DNA of 64,000 nucleotides from Bacteroidota bacterium (GTDB lineage Bacteria; Bacteroidota; Bacteroidia; B-17B0; Aurantibacillaceae): contig JAJNDK010000002.1 of the NCBI GenBank assembly GCA_021156365.1, forward strand, positions 248,001 to 312,000. Direction: 5' to 3'. The notes beneath the pieces were generated by a model, which searched no databases, had not been told where the DNA came from, and saw nothing but the letters and a program-made list of their open reading frames with translations. The number at the start of each line of letters is the position of its first letter. Within the stretch, counting starts at the first letter, position 1. The translations under genes and the position numbers were made by a program. Positions 27,201 through 35,695 of this stretch are shown here, piece after piece.

Positions 27201-29302
27201 GCATTGGCCGCATTATCGTATAGATAAACGGGATCGCCTGTAAGATTATACGAAGGGAAAGTGGCAGTTCCCACTTTATTGGAAAGGCCTGCAAACAAAA
27301 CAGTATCGGTGTTTTTTGCGATCAGCAGGTAGGTATTGGGTGCAAAAATATAATTGGAAAAAATAGTGGAAGTGGATGCTGCATCGGCAAAGGTCCATCC
27401 GTTTACATTAAAGTACTTCGTGCTTTTGTTATACACCTCGAGGTATTGTTTGGCAGGAACACCCACTGGCGCCGGAGTCACATCCACCATGATCTCTGTA
27501 AGGATCACATCGCCATATACGGGCGTTTCGATCTGCACATATGTAAAAGTACCTGAGCCCGGGTTTACAACATTCCCGCTACAGTCAGCCAGCGAAGAAA
27601 AAGTAAGTGTATAGGCGGTAAGGCTTGTAAACGGTGTCGTATACGTTAAGGTGGCACAGGTGAGACCGGCGTTGACTGCCACCGAAGAAGGATTTCCCAA
27701 ACCATTGCTGGCGCTGTAGTTAGCAGCATTGGTAAGCAAAGTGGAATTCACTGCTTCTGAAAAACATACCTGCAAGGTGACCGAATCCAGTACAACAATG
27801 GATTGGAACTGAGGAGCCGTTACATCCGGAGCTGTACTATACACCGAATTCTGAACACCCGGAGTACCTCCGTTTGTATTCGTTGTTGCTGTCCAGTTAC
27901 TCTGTGCAATACAATTAGCGCTCAACGAAGGATTGATCAGCTCAAGGCTCCAGCCGCCATCATCTTTCACCACATCATTGTACCAGGCTATTGCGTAATG
28001 GATCGAATCAATAATGGCAGCGGTATTGTCACGCAGAAAAACAGGATCACCGGTAGCATTATATGTTGGGAATGTTGTTGTCCCGATCTTATTACTGATG
28101 CCCGTAAACAAAACCGTATCAGAGCTTTTTGCGATAAGCACGTAGGAATTGGGAGCGAGTGTATAGTTTGTAGTAACCGTTGTGGTGGAAACTGCGTCGC
28201 TGAACTGCCAACCGTTGAGATTGAAATAATTTGCACTCCGGTTGTAGAGCTCGAGGTATTGCCTCGCAGGAACACCGGCCGGAACCGGGTTTACATCCAC
28301 CATCAGCTCGTTGATAATAACATCCTTGTAAGTTGGTGTGGAAAAATTCAGGTACGTAAAATTAGCAGTACCACCGGAAATCGGATTCGTAGCAATATCC
28401 TGCACTCCGTTCACGGTAATGGTGTTTTGCAATCCGTTTGTAAATGCAGTACCAAAGGTAAGATGTACCAGCTTAAAATTACTTCCATCCAATACGGCTG
28501 CGGAAGGAATTCCTACACCATTGTTCACAGAATAATTTGCGGCGGTTTGAGCGCTTATTATATCCACGTCCTCGTTGAAAAGAACATCCAGCTGCGTAGA
28601 AGAAACAGGTGTTGCAGAAACAAGGACAGGAGGTGTAACGTCCGTAATAACAGGCCCCGCATAAAAATCGTCAAAAAAATGTTTCTGAAAAAAAGTAGCG
28701 GTCGATTGCCTGATAAGCACTCCAAAAAAAGCGGAAGTGGTAAAAGTAGCATCCGTTACCGTGCCCTCGCTTACATAAACGCTACCTGTTCCGCTCATAT
28801 CCCTTTCGAGGGCAAACAGATTGGCAGCAGTACGCGTTACCTTTATTTTTATCAGGTTGTTGGAAGAGCTGGCAACAATTCCATCCACGCCGTCAATGAT
28901 CTTGGAAGCTGTACCCGCCACATTTTTATACAAACAAATTTCGTCCAGTGTATTCCCTATCCGTACAAAATATCCGTTCAATGCAGCCGTTGTAAGATTG
29001 GCATTATCTGCCGTTAAATAGATGTCTGCGTAATTGGTCCCGGAAGTAGCGAATTTGAGGTTCACAAAAAACTCCCATTGGCAATTGGATGCAGTGGCAG
29101 AAGGTGTACTGATGTAAAAGGTGGAAGAAGCCGTTGTATTATTCGACTGCAGCTGCCCGGTTGCAACAACAAAATCGCCTGCTGCTGAAGGTGTCCAGAC
29201 AGGATTGGCCGTGTAATCGTTATCTGAAAAATTATCCGTGAACTGAGCAAAGCACCACTGAGCAGTGGCAAGCAGAAATATCACTAACAGTCGTATCTTC
29301 AT
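24233..29302 (-). CDS. Giant secreted protein: five Ig-like/lamin-tail modules, T9SS type B tail
   Basis: 1689 residues from ATG at 29302, where a signal peptide begins (MKIRLLVIFLLATAQWCFAQ). Residues about 20-220 form a lectin/laminin-G-like domain. Then five repeats follow, each an Ig-like domain (for example APQFQSIVVLDSVTLQVCFSEA) plus a lamin-tail domain (for example DVIINELMVDVNPVP, FNLNGWQFSDA, WSLELINPSL). The first three lamin-tail units are very alike even at base level; the last two are diverged. The C-terminal 90 residues are a gliding-motility-type (CHU_C) T9SS type B sorting domain (SPDNDGYNDVV). It is a predicted surface adhesin or structural protein. Long frames on the opposite strand are shadows of the repeats. 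Confidence 0.93.
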   Translation of the reverse strand: MKIRLLVIFLLATAQWCFAQFTDNFSDNDYTANPVWTPSAAGDFVVATGQLQSNNTTASSTFYISTPSATASNCQWEFFVNLKFATSGTNYADIYLTADNANLTTAALNGYFVRIGNTLDEICLYKNVAGTASKIIDGVDGIVASSSNNLIKIKVTRTAANLFALERDMSGTGSVYVSEGTVTDATFTTSAFFGVLIRQSTATFFQKHFFDDFYAGPVITDVTPPVLVSATPVSSTQLDVLFNEDVDIISAQTAANYSVNNGVGIPSAAVLDGSNFKLVHLTFGTAFTNGLQNTITVNGVQDIATNPISGGTANFTYLNFSTPTYKDVIINELMVDVNPVPAGVPARQYLELYNRSANYFNLNGWQFSDAVSTTTVTTNYTLAPNSYVLIAKSSDTVLFTGISNKIGTTTFPTYNATGDPVFLRDNTAAIIDSIHYAIAWYNDVVKDDGGWSLELINPSLSANCIAQSNWTATTNTNGGTPGVQNSVYSTAPDVTAPQFQSIVVLDSVTLQVCFSEAVNSTLLTNAANYSASNGLGNPSSVAVNAGLTCATLTYTTPFTSLTAYTLTFSSLADCSGNVVNPGSGTFTYVQIETPVYGDVILTEIMVDVTPAPVGVPAKQYLEVYNKSTKYFNVNGWTFADAASTSTIFSNYIFAPNTYLLIAKNTDTVLFAGLSNKVGTATFPSYNLTGDPVYLYDNAANALDSIRYSTAWYNDAVKDDGGWSLELINPSLNQNCLDQSNWTASTNTNGGTPGIQNSVYSTVPDVTSPQFSSVAVVDSVTVELCFSEAISTSLANNVSNYSLNNGIGNPVSLVVSTAQSCITLSFATPFAAQTTYTISFNALADCSGNIVNPGSAAFTYYQLSNPAYNDVIVTELMIDVNPVPNAVPAKQYLELYNKSTKYFNLNNWQISDPVSSSVVTGNYLLVPGAYVVLAKAADTNLFTGISNKLGLATFPSFNTTGDGVFIQDGAGNFVDSLHYTDDWYLNSTKKAGGWSLELINPTLNSNCEIAANWQGTNSLNGGTPGAQNSVYNVTPDVSGPQPLQVSVSDSVHITLCFNEAISADLISTVSHYNVSAGIGAPVSATVSAGSSKCIDLVLNAPLQNQTNYTLTLTGLADCSGNAASPASVGFSYYVAKPYDVVINELFADPDPQVALPLGEYIELYNRSSYSVSLKDWTLTVGNNDILLPDAVIQPDSFLVLIDDAALNSFINEGYANIPMVVVEALSATELNVSDEDVILRDKTGTVISYVHYYDSWYGNDIKKDGGWSLEQIDPANPCAGSANWRASVNPAGGTPGSVNSIHASNPDNLAPQLLRVNVQGIDTIIAVFSESMQYTSLLSVNAYAVSNGIGTPVVVYPQPQDYKKCVIVLASPLLTNTIYILTVSNTVYDCAGNAISTENTARFGLPQPPLAGDVVINELLFNPKTDGVDYVELYNKSDKIIDLHDVYIGEGSTTSTIIDDSVRIAADGYLLFPQEYVLLSENGAAVRSQYITQNPKWFLDMDDLPSMNTDADVVVIADAAGIEIDKVSYTDDQHFALLNDVKGVSLERIDFERPSSDVTNWNSAAANAGFGTPAYRNSQYLQSQSTGSFSVSPEVFSPDNDGYNDVVTINYTVSEPGLAGNVTVYDSRGVFVKYLVKNENLAARGSYSWNGINAQNEKAPMGIYIIYFETFSTSGKTEKHKLTCVLAGKL

Positions 29303-29386
29303 AGCAGACATGGGAAAATAGTCGTTTAAAAGTAAGAAATAAACCCTTCCCCGCCAAATCTATGATTTAATGAAAACGTTAAGGAA

Positions 29387-29905
29387 TTATTCGTGTACAA
29401 AGAGGCTTTTCAGCTCCACTGCTTCATCCGGTTTCATTCGACCGGCAAGGATCAGTGCAAGCTGTTTTCTTCTCAATGCGCCATCGTATCTTTTTTGTTC
29501 TTCCTCTGTTTCCGGCACCAGTTCAGGCACAGGCAGCGGAGAGCCATTTTGATCGATCGCCACAAAGGTATAGATCGCCTCATTGCATTTCGTACGAACA
29601 CCCGTTACCTGGTCTTCCACGAACACATCGATGAACACTTCCATACTGGTATTGAATGCCCTCGAAACTTTGGCTTCCAGCGTCACAATACTGTTGTTCT
29701 TGATCGGGTATTTGAAAGACACATTGTTCACCGTCGCGGTAACGCATACCCTGCGGCAGTGACGTTGTGCAGAGATCGCACCTGTTATATCCATCCATTG
29801 CAGCAGACGGCCCCCGAAAAGATTACCGATATGATTGGTATCATTGGGCAGTACATGCTCTGTATTGATGGTCAGGGATTCTTTTGCAAATTTTGATTTC
29901 GGCAT
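29387..29905 (-). CDS. Acyl-CoA thioesterase, hotdog fold
   Basis: 172 residues. The sequence PNDTNHIGNLFGGRLLQWMD, with conserved Asn-Leu-Phe-Gly-Gly, is typical of the YciA/BACH type acyl-CoA hydrolases, which release free fatty acid and CoA in the cytoplasm. One hotdog domain of about 125 residues is followed by a charged tail that may help hexamer formation. Chain-length preference cannot be read. It is divergent from the hemJ-like gene, with about 130 bases between the two starts. Confidence 0.92.
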   Translation of the reverse strand: MPKSKFAKESLTINTEHVLPNDTNHIGNLFGGRLLQWMDITGAISAQRHCRRVCVTATVNNVSFKYPIKNNSIVTLEAKVSRAFNTSMEVFIDVFVEDQVTGVRTKCNEAIYTFVAIDQNGSPLPVPELVPETEEEQKRYDGALRRKQLALILAGRMKPDEAVELKSLFVHE

Positions 29906-29989
29906 ACGAGTGATTTTATTGGCTACGAATGTACAAAATTTGTTGCGTGCCCGGTGTTTTTATCCGCTAAGCCGTTCTGTATCTTTTCG

Positions 29990-29997
29990 TACTTTTG
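29990..29997 (+). promoter_or_regulatory. Predicted -7 box for hemJ
   Basis: TACTTTTG, 37 bases before the ATG at 30035. No convincing -33 element at the usual distance. Confidence 0.5.
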
Positions 29998-30034
29998 GCA
30001 TCAAATTAACATGTGTAACTAACACATTCTTCCT

Positions 30035-30640
30035 ATGAACTTAGATTATATAAAAGCGCTGCACATTGTATTTGTAGTCACCTGGTTTGCCGGGCTTTTC
30101 TACATTGTCCGGTTGTTCATCTATCAGGCCGAAGCAATGAAAGAAGAAGAGCCGAAAAAAAGCATCCTGGTAAACCAGTTCCGGATCATGCAAAAACGGC
30201 TTTGGTATGGGATCACCTGGCCATCCGCCATCCTTGCCAGCACCTTCGGGATCTGGATGTATGTGTCCAATTTTGATTTTTACCTCACCCAGGCCTGGAT
30301 GATGCTGAAACTGGTGTTTGTAGGGCTTTTGTGGGTATACCAGTTCCAGTGCCAGCTCATTTTTTCACAGCAGCGAAATGATATCTATAAATTTTCTTCC
30401 ATAAAGCTGCGGCTTTTTAATGAAGTCGCCACTATTCTGTTATTTGCCATTGTTTTCCTGGTGGTGGTAAAAACCTCCGGCAGTCTCGTATGGACCATGC
30501 TTGGTTTGGTTATCCTTACCGGTCTGCTTTTGCTGGGTATTTTTATCTATAAAAAACAAAGAGAAAAGAAAGCAGAAATACAGCCACCAGCACCGCCTGT
30601 AACACCCGAACAGCAGGCAGAAGAACCCCCTAAAATGTGA
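30035..30640 (+). CDS. hemJ: Protoporphyrinogen IX oxidase, HemJ type
   Basis: 201 residues with about five membrane helices. N-terminal YIKALHIVFVVTWFAGLFY with His10, and RLFIYQAEA, are the hallmark of HemJ (UPF0093), which oxidises protoporphyrinogen IX to protoporphyrin IX in the inner membrane, the penultimate step of haem synthesis. A proline/glutamate-rich cytoplasmic tail (QPPAPPVTPEQQAEEPPKM) extends beyond the usual family end. No other haem genes are adjacent. The related CopD family is an alternative, less likely because of the N-terminal motif. Confidence 0.85.
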   Translation: MNLDYIKALHIVFVVTWFAGLFYIVRLFIYQAEAMKEEEPKKSILVNQFRIMQKRLWYGITWPSAILASTFGIWMYVSNFDFYLTQAWMMLKLVFVGLLWVYQFQCQLIFSQQRNDIYKFSSIKLRLFNEVATILLFAIVFLVVVKTSGSLVWTMLGLVILTGLLLLGIFIYKKQREKKAEIQPPAPPVTPEQQAEEPPKM

Positions 30641-30703
30641 AAATTAACGCTAATCCTGTTAAAATCGACCTTTGTCGAAACTTTTGGCATTTGGTGGCCG
30701 GAA

Positions 30704-30734
30704 TTTGTAAGTTTACTATAATTAAATAGCTTTG
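30704..30734 (+). promoter_or_regulatory. Promoter of the double-ATPase ABC gene
   Basis: A -33 element TTTG at 30704-30707, a 19-base spacer and -7 box TAGCTTTG at 30727-30734 fit the Bacteroidota promoter layout well. The leader is about 75 bases and ends in AAGGAG at 30807-30812, two bases from the ATG, a strong Shine-Dalgarno sequence that is unusual for this phylum. Confidence 0.7.
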
Positions 30735-30814
30735 TGTGGCTTGTTGGATGCGGCGATTATTTGTTTGAAGCAGAACTACCTGACATCAGAAAGCTAAATT
30801 TATTTTAAGGAGAA

Positions 30815-32662
30815 ATGGAGCAGTCGAGAGAAGTTTTATTAGAGGTAAAAAACCTCGTAACTGAATTTAAGACGGACAGTGAAACCGTGAAAGCGGTCAA
30901 CAATATTTCGTTCACGCTTCACCGCGGCGAAACCATTGGTATCGTTGGCGAATCAGGCTCGGGTAAATCGGTGACTTCTTTATCTGTTATGAAGCTCATT
31001 CCCAATCCTCCGGGGCGTATCTCCTCCGGTGAGATCATATATCATTCGCGCACAAACGGGCCTGTTGACCTTGTGAAGGCCACCAATAAAGAAATGCGCT
31101 CCTATCGCGGAAATGAGATCGCAATGATCTTCCAGGAGCCTATGACCTCTCTCAACCCGGTGTACACATGCGGCGACCAGGTAATGGAAGCGATCATGCT
31201 GCACCAGAATGTAAGCAAAAAAGAAGCAAGGCTAAGAGCATTGGAATTATTCAAAAAAGTTCAGCTCCCACGCCCGGATGATATACTCGATACTTATCCT
31301 CACCAGATCTCAGGCGGGCAGAAACAACGAGTAATGATCGCTATGGCCATGAGCTGTAATCCGAGCATCCTCATTGCCGACGAGCCAACCACAGCACTTG
31401 ATGTAACCGTTCAGAAAACCATCCTCGACCTGATGCTGGAACTGCAGCGGGAAAATGATATGGGCATTATGTTCATCACACATGACCTTGGCGTTATTGC
31501 AGAGCTTGCTGATAAGGTCGTGGTGATGTACAAAGGAAAAATTGTTGAACAAGGTTCCGTGTACGATATTTTCAGTAATCCGCAGCATCCTTATACAAAA
31601 GGGCTGTTGGCCTGCCGCCCTCCATTGAACAAACGTCTTCATTACCTGCCGACCGTAACTAATTTTATGGAGCTGAACGCGGATGGCGAGATCATTGAAA
31701 AACAACAGTCCATCCAGGATATCATCAAAAGTGCGGAAGTAACCAAAGAAGAACGTGAGCTTCAGCACAAGGCGCTATATAGCCGTGACAAGATCCTGGA
31801 GCTCTCCAATATCAAGACCTATTTTCCGATCAACAAAAGTATGTTTGGCAAAGCAAAGGATTTTGTAAAAGCAGTGGACGATGTCTCCTTTGACGTATAT
31901 CAGGGAGAAACACTTGGATTGGTTGGAGAATCGGGCTGCGGAAAAACAACCCTGGGACGTACGATACTCCGTTTGGTGGAACCGACCGCAGGGATCATCA
32001 AATTCAAAGGCCGGGACATTACCAATCTCAATCCGAAAGACCTGCGCTCCATGCGTAAGGACATCCAGATCATTTTCCAGGATCCGTATTCTTCATTGAA
32101 CCCACGTATCACGATCGGTGATGCGATCATGGAGCCGATGAAAGTGCATGGCATATTACAGAACGATTCACAACGCAAAGAGAAAGTGATGGAATTGCTG
32201 AAACGGGTGAACATGACGGAGCAGCAGTTTTACCGCTATCCACATGAGTTCTCAGGCGGGCAACGTCAGCGTATTGGTATTGCACGGGCCCTGGCGCTTC
32301 AGCCACAATTCATTATTTGTGATGAGTCGGTTTCTGCACTGGACGTGTCGGTGCAGGCACAGGTACTCAACCTGCTGAACGAATTGAAAAAAGAATTCCA
32401 GTTCACGTATATTTTTATTTCGCATGATCTTTCCGTAGTAAAATTCATGAGCGACCGGATCGTCGTAATGAACAAGCAAGGCAGGATCGAAGAAATGGGC
32501 GACGCAGATGAGATCTGTAACAACCCGCAAAGCGATTACACCCGCAAGCTGATCAGCTCCATCCCTAAAGGAGAGCTGAACGATATAACAGCCAGCATCG
32601 AAAGCAAAAAACAATTTATGCTTTCAGGCAATGTGAATCTGCAAAGGGCAATGGAAGTGTAA
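30815..32662 (+). CDS. Oligopeptide-type ABC transporter ATPase, two ATPase domains fused
   Basis: 615 residues joining the equivalents of OppD and OppF (DppD and DppF). Domain 1: Walker A GESGSGKS (45-52), signature ISGGQKQR, Walker B ADEPT. Domain 2: Walker A GESGCGKT (371-378), signature FSGGQRQR, Walker B CDESVSAL. Each domain carries the oligopeptide-type C-terminal extension ([13 protein letters not shown]). It hydrolyses ATP to drive peptide or similar solute uptake. Permease and binding-protein genes are not adjacent and must lie elsewhere. Its stop is 11 bases from the stop of the convergent polX gene. Confidence 0.95.
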   Translation: MEQSREVLLEVKNLVTEFKTDSETVKAVNNISFTLHRGETIGIVGESGSGKSVTSLSVMKLIPNPPGRISSGEIIYHSRTNGPVDLVKATNKEMRSYRGNEIAMIFQEPMTSLNPVYTCGDQVMEAIMLHQNVSKKEARLRALELFKKVQLPRPDDILDTYPHQISGGQKQRVMIAMAMSCNPSILIADEPTTALDVTVQKTILDLMLELQRENDMGIMFITHDLGVIAELADKVVVMYKGKIVEQGSVYDIFSNPQHPYTKGLLACRPPLNKRLHYLPTVTNFMELNADGEIIEKQQSIQDIIKSAEVTKEERELQHKALYSRDKILELSNIKTYFPINKSMFGKAKDFVKAVDDVSFDVYQGETLGLVGESGCGKTTLGRTILRLVEPTAGIIKFKGRDITNLNPKDLRSMRKDIQIIFQDPYSSLNPRITIGDAIMEPMKVHGILQNDSQRKEKVMELLKRVNMTEQQFYRYPHEFSGGQRQRIGIARALALQPQFIICDESVSALDVSVQAQVLNLLNELKKEFQFTYIFISHDLSVVKFMSDRIVVMNKQGRIEEMGDADEICNNPQSDYTRKLISSIPKGELNDITASIESKKQFMLSGNVNLQRAMEV

Positions 32663-32673
32663 TACCTACGGTG

Positions 32674-34278
32674 TTATTTCTTTTTGAACCACTCTTCAAT
32701 ATCTTTCAACGACAATACATTCAGGCAATACTCTTTCGTCAGCATTCCTTTGCGTGCCACGCAGGTTCCGTAATACATATCGTAGAAACCGCTTTTCGCA
32801 TGTGCATCCGGGTTGATGGAGACCATTACTTTTTTCTCCATGCAATATGGGATCCAGCGCCAGTCAATGTCCAGGCGATACGGATGCGCATTCAGCTCGA
32901 TCGCCACACCGTTTGCTGCACAGGCATCTATCACTTTTTTATGATCGATAGGATAGCCGGGACGGGCCAGTAAAAGGCGGCCGGTAGGATGTCCCAGTAT
33001 TTTTGTGTAAGGATTTTCAATGGCTTTGATCACGCGTGTGGTAGCTCTTTCTTCATCCATCTTAAAACCCTGGTGAATGGAAGCTACTACAAAATCAAAG
33101 GTCTTTAAAACATCTTCTGTATAGTCGAGGCTTCCGTCGGACAGGATATCCGATTCAATGCCTTTCAGGATCTTAAAAGGACCTGATTGTGCATTCAGCA
33201 GGTCGATCTCTTTTTGTTGTTCAAAGATCCGGTCAGGTTTCAAACCGCCCGCATATACAGCCGTCTGCGAGTGATCGCAAATACCGAAATACTCATAGCC
33301 AAGTGCCTTGCACTCTTCTGCCATTTCCCGTAGTGTATGTACACCGTCGCTATAGGTAGAGTGGTTGTGCAAACTTCCACGCAGGTCGGTAAATTCGATC
33401 AGCTTTCCGATCTCCTGTTGTTCTGCCAGCTCTACTTCATTCAATCCCTCACGTAATTCAGGGACAATGTATTGCAGCTGCAGATCATCATACACTTCTT
33501 CTTCACTGCTCTGCTCCTGCTCACCCAGATCAAGCAAGCCTGCTTTTTCGATGTGCTCCTGTGTAGAGGAAGTAAGCACGAGATTGTAATAAAAATTTTC
33601 CGGCGGGCTGCTGTGGATCACAAAAGGATAGGGAACTGTTTTCACCAGCTTATTCAATTCGTCAGCCAGATCTTCTTCTACAAGAATATCAATGGTATCG
33701 ATGATCTCCGATTTCCTGTGCAAGGCTCCCGTAAAGGAGATCAATGCATCCGGGTGTGTGGCTTTCACTTTTTTCAACAGCTCATTGCCGATCAGCTCAG
33801 CGTAAGCATAATGGTATTTGTGTTGATTGCTTAGCTTGAATTCCACCGATTTTTTCACTTCGTCCTGTGTTTTCGATCCGAACCCTTTCAGGGTGATCAG
33901 GCGGTTCTCGTTACACGCATACAGCAATTCGCCGATGGACTCAATGCTCAGCTCTTTCCATAACAGGGATACTTTTTTCGGTCCGAGGCCTTTTACTTCC
34001 AATACTTCTTTTAATCCGACCGGTGTTTTGGCTTTTAATGTTTCCAGCTCTTTGGTAGTTCCTGTTTGCTGCAGCTCGATGATCTTGGCAGCAATGCTCT
34101 TCCCTACTCCTTCCATGGCTTCCAGCTCTTCGAGGCTTTTGTTGCTCAGGTCGGCGTGTATCTTCGACAGGCGGTACGAAGCGGAGGCAAGGGCTTTTAC
34201 TTTGAACGGATTTTCGCCGTGCAGTTCCATCAGCTTGGCAGTAAATTCGATTGCGTCTGCTATTTCTTCTGTGGTCAT
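32674..34278 (-). CDS. polX: PolX-family protein: helix-hairpin-helix, degenerate polymerase, PHP domain
   Basis: 534 residues. N-terminal 8-kDa/HhH part (EAMEGVGKSIAAKI, LEVKGLGPKKVSLL), then the polymerase palm/fingers region at about 150-250, then a C-terminal PHP phosphoesterase domain at 300-520. The PHP metal ligands are in place: HNHSTYSD (His304, His306), CDHS (His336), GIESD (Glu375), SIHQG (His402), GHP (His430), PDAH (Asp491, His493). The polymerase palm motif that normally reads GDIDIL is DTIDILV here, so one of the paired aspartates is Thr195; the later DLR strand with the third carboxylate is not recognisable. It probably keeps 3'-exonuclease or AP-endonuclease function but may lack synthesis. 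It follows ispD, overlapping it by four bases. Confidence 0.87.
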   Translation of the reverse strand: MTTEEIADAIEFTAKLMELHGENPFKVKALASASYRLSKIHADLSNKSLEELEAMEGVGKSIAAKIIELQQTGTTKELETLKAKTPVGLKEVLEVKGLGPKKVSLLWKELSIESIGELLYACNENRLITLKGFGSKTQDEVKKSVEFKLSNQHKYHYAYAELIGNELLKKVKATHPDALISFTGALHRKSEIIDTIDILVEEDLADELNKLVKTVPYPFVIHSSPPENFYYNLVLTSSTQEHIEKAGLLDLGEQEQSSEEEVYDDLQLQYIVPELREGLNEVELAEQQEIGKLIEFTDLRGSLHNHSTYSDGVHTLREMAEECKALGYEYFGICDHSQTAVYAGGLKPDRIFEQQKEIDLLNAQSGPFKILKGIESDILSDGSLDYTEDVLKTFDFVVASIHQGFKMDEERATTRVIKAIENPYTKILGHPTGRLLLARPGYPIDHKKVIDACAANGVAIELNAHPYRLDIDWRWIPYCMEKKVMVSINPDAHAKSGFYDMYYGTCVARKGMLTKEYCLNVLSLKDIEEWFKKK

Positions 34279-34949
34279 TCTTTATTTTTTAATAAGACTT
34301 CTGCCAGCAGGAGATCGGCCGGAACAGTGATCTTTATATTTTCGGTATTCCCTTCGGTAAGGTGTATCGTATATCCTGCTTTTTCCAGCACACTTGCATC
34401 ATCGGTAAACAAAGGCGAATACTCCTGCAAAAATGCCTCTTTCAGAAGGGCTGTGGTAAAACACTGCGGCGTTTGTACAATACGGAATGCGGAACGATCC
34501 TGGGCTTCATTCCTTTCTCCTTCCACTTTCCGGAGCGATTCATTCAGGCCGATCACCGGAATGGCATTGCCTTTTTCCAATGCAGTGCGATAACAACGGG
34601 CAATGGTTTCTTTGCTCACCAAAGGGCGGGCAGCATCATGCACGCCAACAAGAGAAGACATATTTTCAATAACATTCAATCCGTTCTTCACGGAGTGGAA
34701 ACGTGTGGCTCCGCCTTCTACCACTTCTATGGTATTGGGGTATTGATGTTTCGACAGAAGCTCCTTTGTGTAATTCAAAAAATCCCTCGGACAACAAATA
34801 ATGATCCGTATGTCCGGGTTGTAGGAAAGAAAGCGATCAATGGTATGCAGCAGGATCGCCTTATCGTGAAGTGGCAGAAATTGTTTGGGCAGATCGCTTT
34901 GCATGCGTGAACCGCTTCCTCCCGCTACTATGATGATATATTCCTGCAT
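34275..34949 (-). CDS. ispD: 2-C-methyl-D-erythritol 4-phosphate cytidylyltransferase
   Basis: 224 residues. IspD joins CTP and MEP to CDP-ME in the non-mevalonate isoprenoid pathway, in the cytoplasm. The nucleotide-binding start IIVAGGSGSRMQSDLPKQFL and the later VHDAARPLVS and QTPQCF stretches are typical. Its stop overlaps the polX start by four bases (ATGA), so the two genes form an operon, an arrangement without an obvious functional reason. Confidence 0.95.
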   Translation of the reverse strand: MQEYIIIVAGGSGSRMQSDLPKQFLPLHDKAILLHTIDRFLSYNPDIRIIICCPRDFLNYTKELLSKHQYPNTIEVVEGGATRFHSVKNGLNVIENMSSLVGVHDAARPLVSKETIARCYRTALEKGNAIPVIGLNESLRKVEGERNEAQDRSAFRIVQTPQCFTTALLKEAFLQEYSPLFTDDASVLEKAGYTIHLTEGNTENIKITVPADLLLAEVLLKNKE

Positions 34950-35014
34950 AAACAGGCATAAATATACGATCCAAATTCGGTTCGGCTAAATTTATTTATC
35001 GGGAAAAATTCCGG

Positions 35015-35500
35015 TTAAAGGCACTCTAAAACAACGCGGCCCTTTTTCTCAGTGATGGTTTCTTTTGTTGAATCCGATGTACATTTGATTGTGAGAATAA
35101 AAAGATTCATTTTATTTCCATCCTTTGCAATATCGGCAGCTTTACCTGCAAGTACTATATTTTTCAGGTACTTTTCAATGGCTGCATGTAAGCTGCGCTC
35201 CCCTGCATTTTTAAAATTGGTCTGCCCCTTTTTATATTCGATTGTCTTGTGATAATTGTCCAGATAATTGACTGCTCCACCCGTTGTGTTATCACCGGTT
35301 TGCTTGAAAAAACCGATAAGATCCATGTTGGTGAAATAGAAAATATCAGTTTCCATTTCAAACGAAATTTTATGATTATCTGTTTTTGCCTGCAGTTTAA
35401 TAGGTTTTTGTGGTTTTTTCTGAGCATCAATGGTAGTAGTGGCGATCAGGATAAAAAACGCGAACATACTTTTTAGCAGAATGGATCCGGTATTTTTCAT
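35015..35500 (-). CDS. Secreted protein of unknown function
   Basis: 161 residues with a signal peptide (KSMFAFFILIATTTIDAQ, cleavage near residue 27). The mature part is lysine-rich, with two cysteines (TIKCTSD and the C-terminal VVLECL), which could form one disulfide. No domain recognised. It lies 65 bases upstream of ispD on the same strand; whether it is co-transcribed is unclear. Confidence 0.65.
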   Translation of the reverse strand: MKNTGSILLKSMFAFFILIATTTIDAQKKPQKPIKLQAKTDNHKISFEMETDIFYFTNMDLIGFFKQTGDNTTGGAVNYLDNYHKTIEYKKGQTNFKNAGERSLHAAIEKYLKNIVLAGKAADIAKDGNKMNLFILTIKCTSDSTKETITEKKGRVVLECL

Positions 35501-35695
35501 TCAACAAAAGAACGGATAAACATTTAACAAATCGCGTAATGACTTTTATCTGGTCCTTTTTATTTCGTAAGTGGTCACAATTGACGAATAAGTGGTAAAA
35601 CAGGAAATCAGCCTTTCGGAAACCAAATAATCCTTTAAATAATCCCTTCCGTTTGCTTTCTTTTTTCTATTTTTACTAAATCAATTTAGAAAATT

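Noticed and set aside
27803-29017. Long open frame of 404 codons on the plus strand
   Set aside because: It is antisense to the lamin-tail protein, follows its repeat structure, has no recognisable domain and no start signals.
33472-34593. Overlapping plus-strand frames across polX and ispD
   Set aside because: They mirror two well-supported genes on the other strand and encode no known domain.
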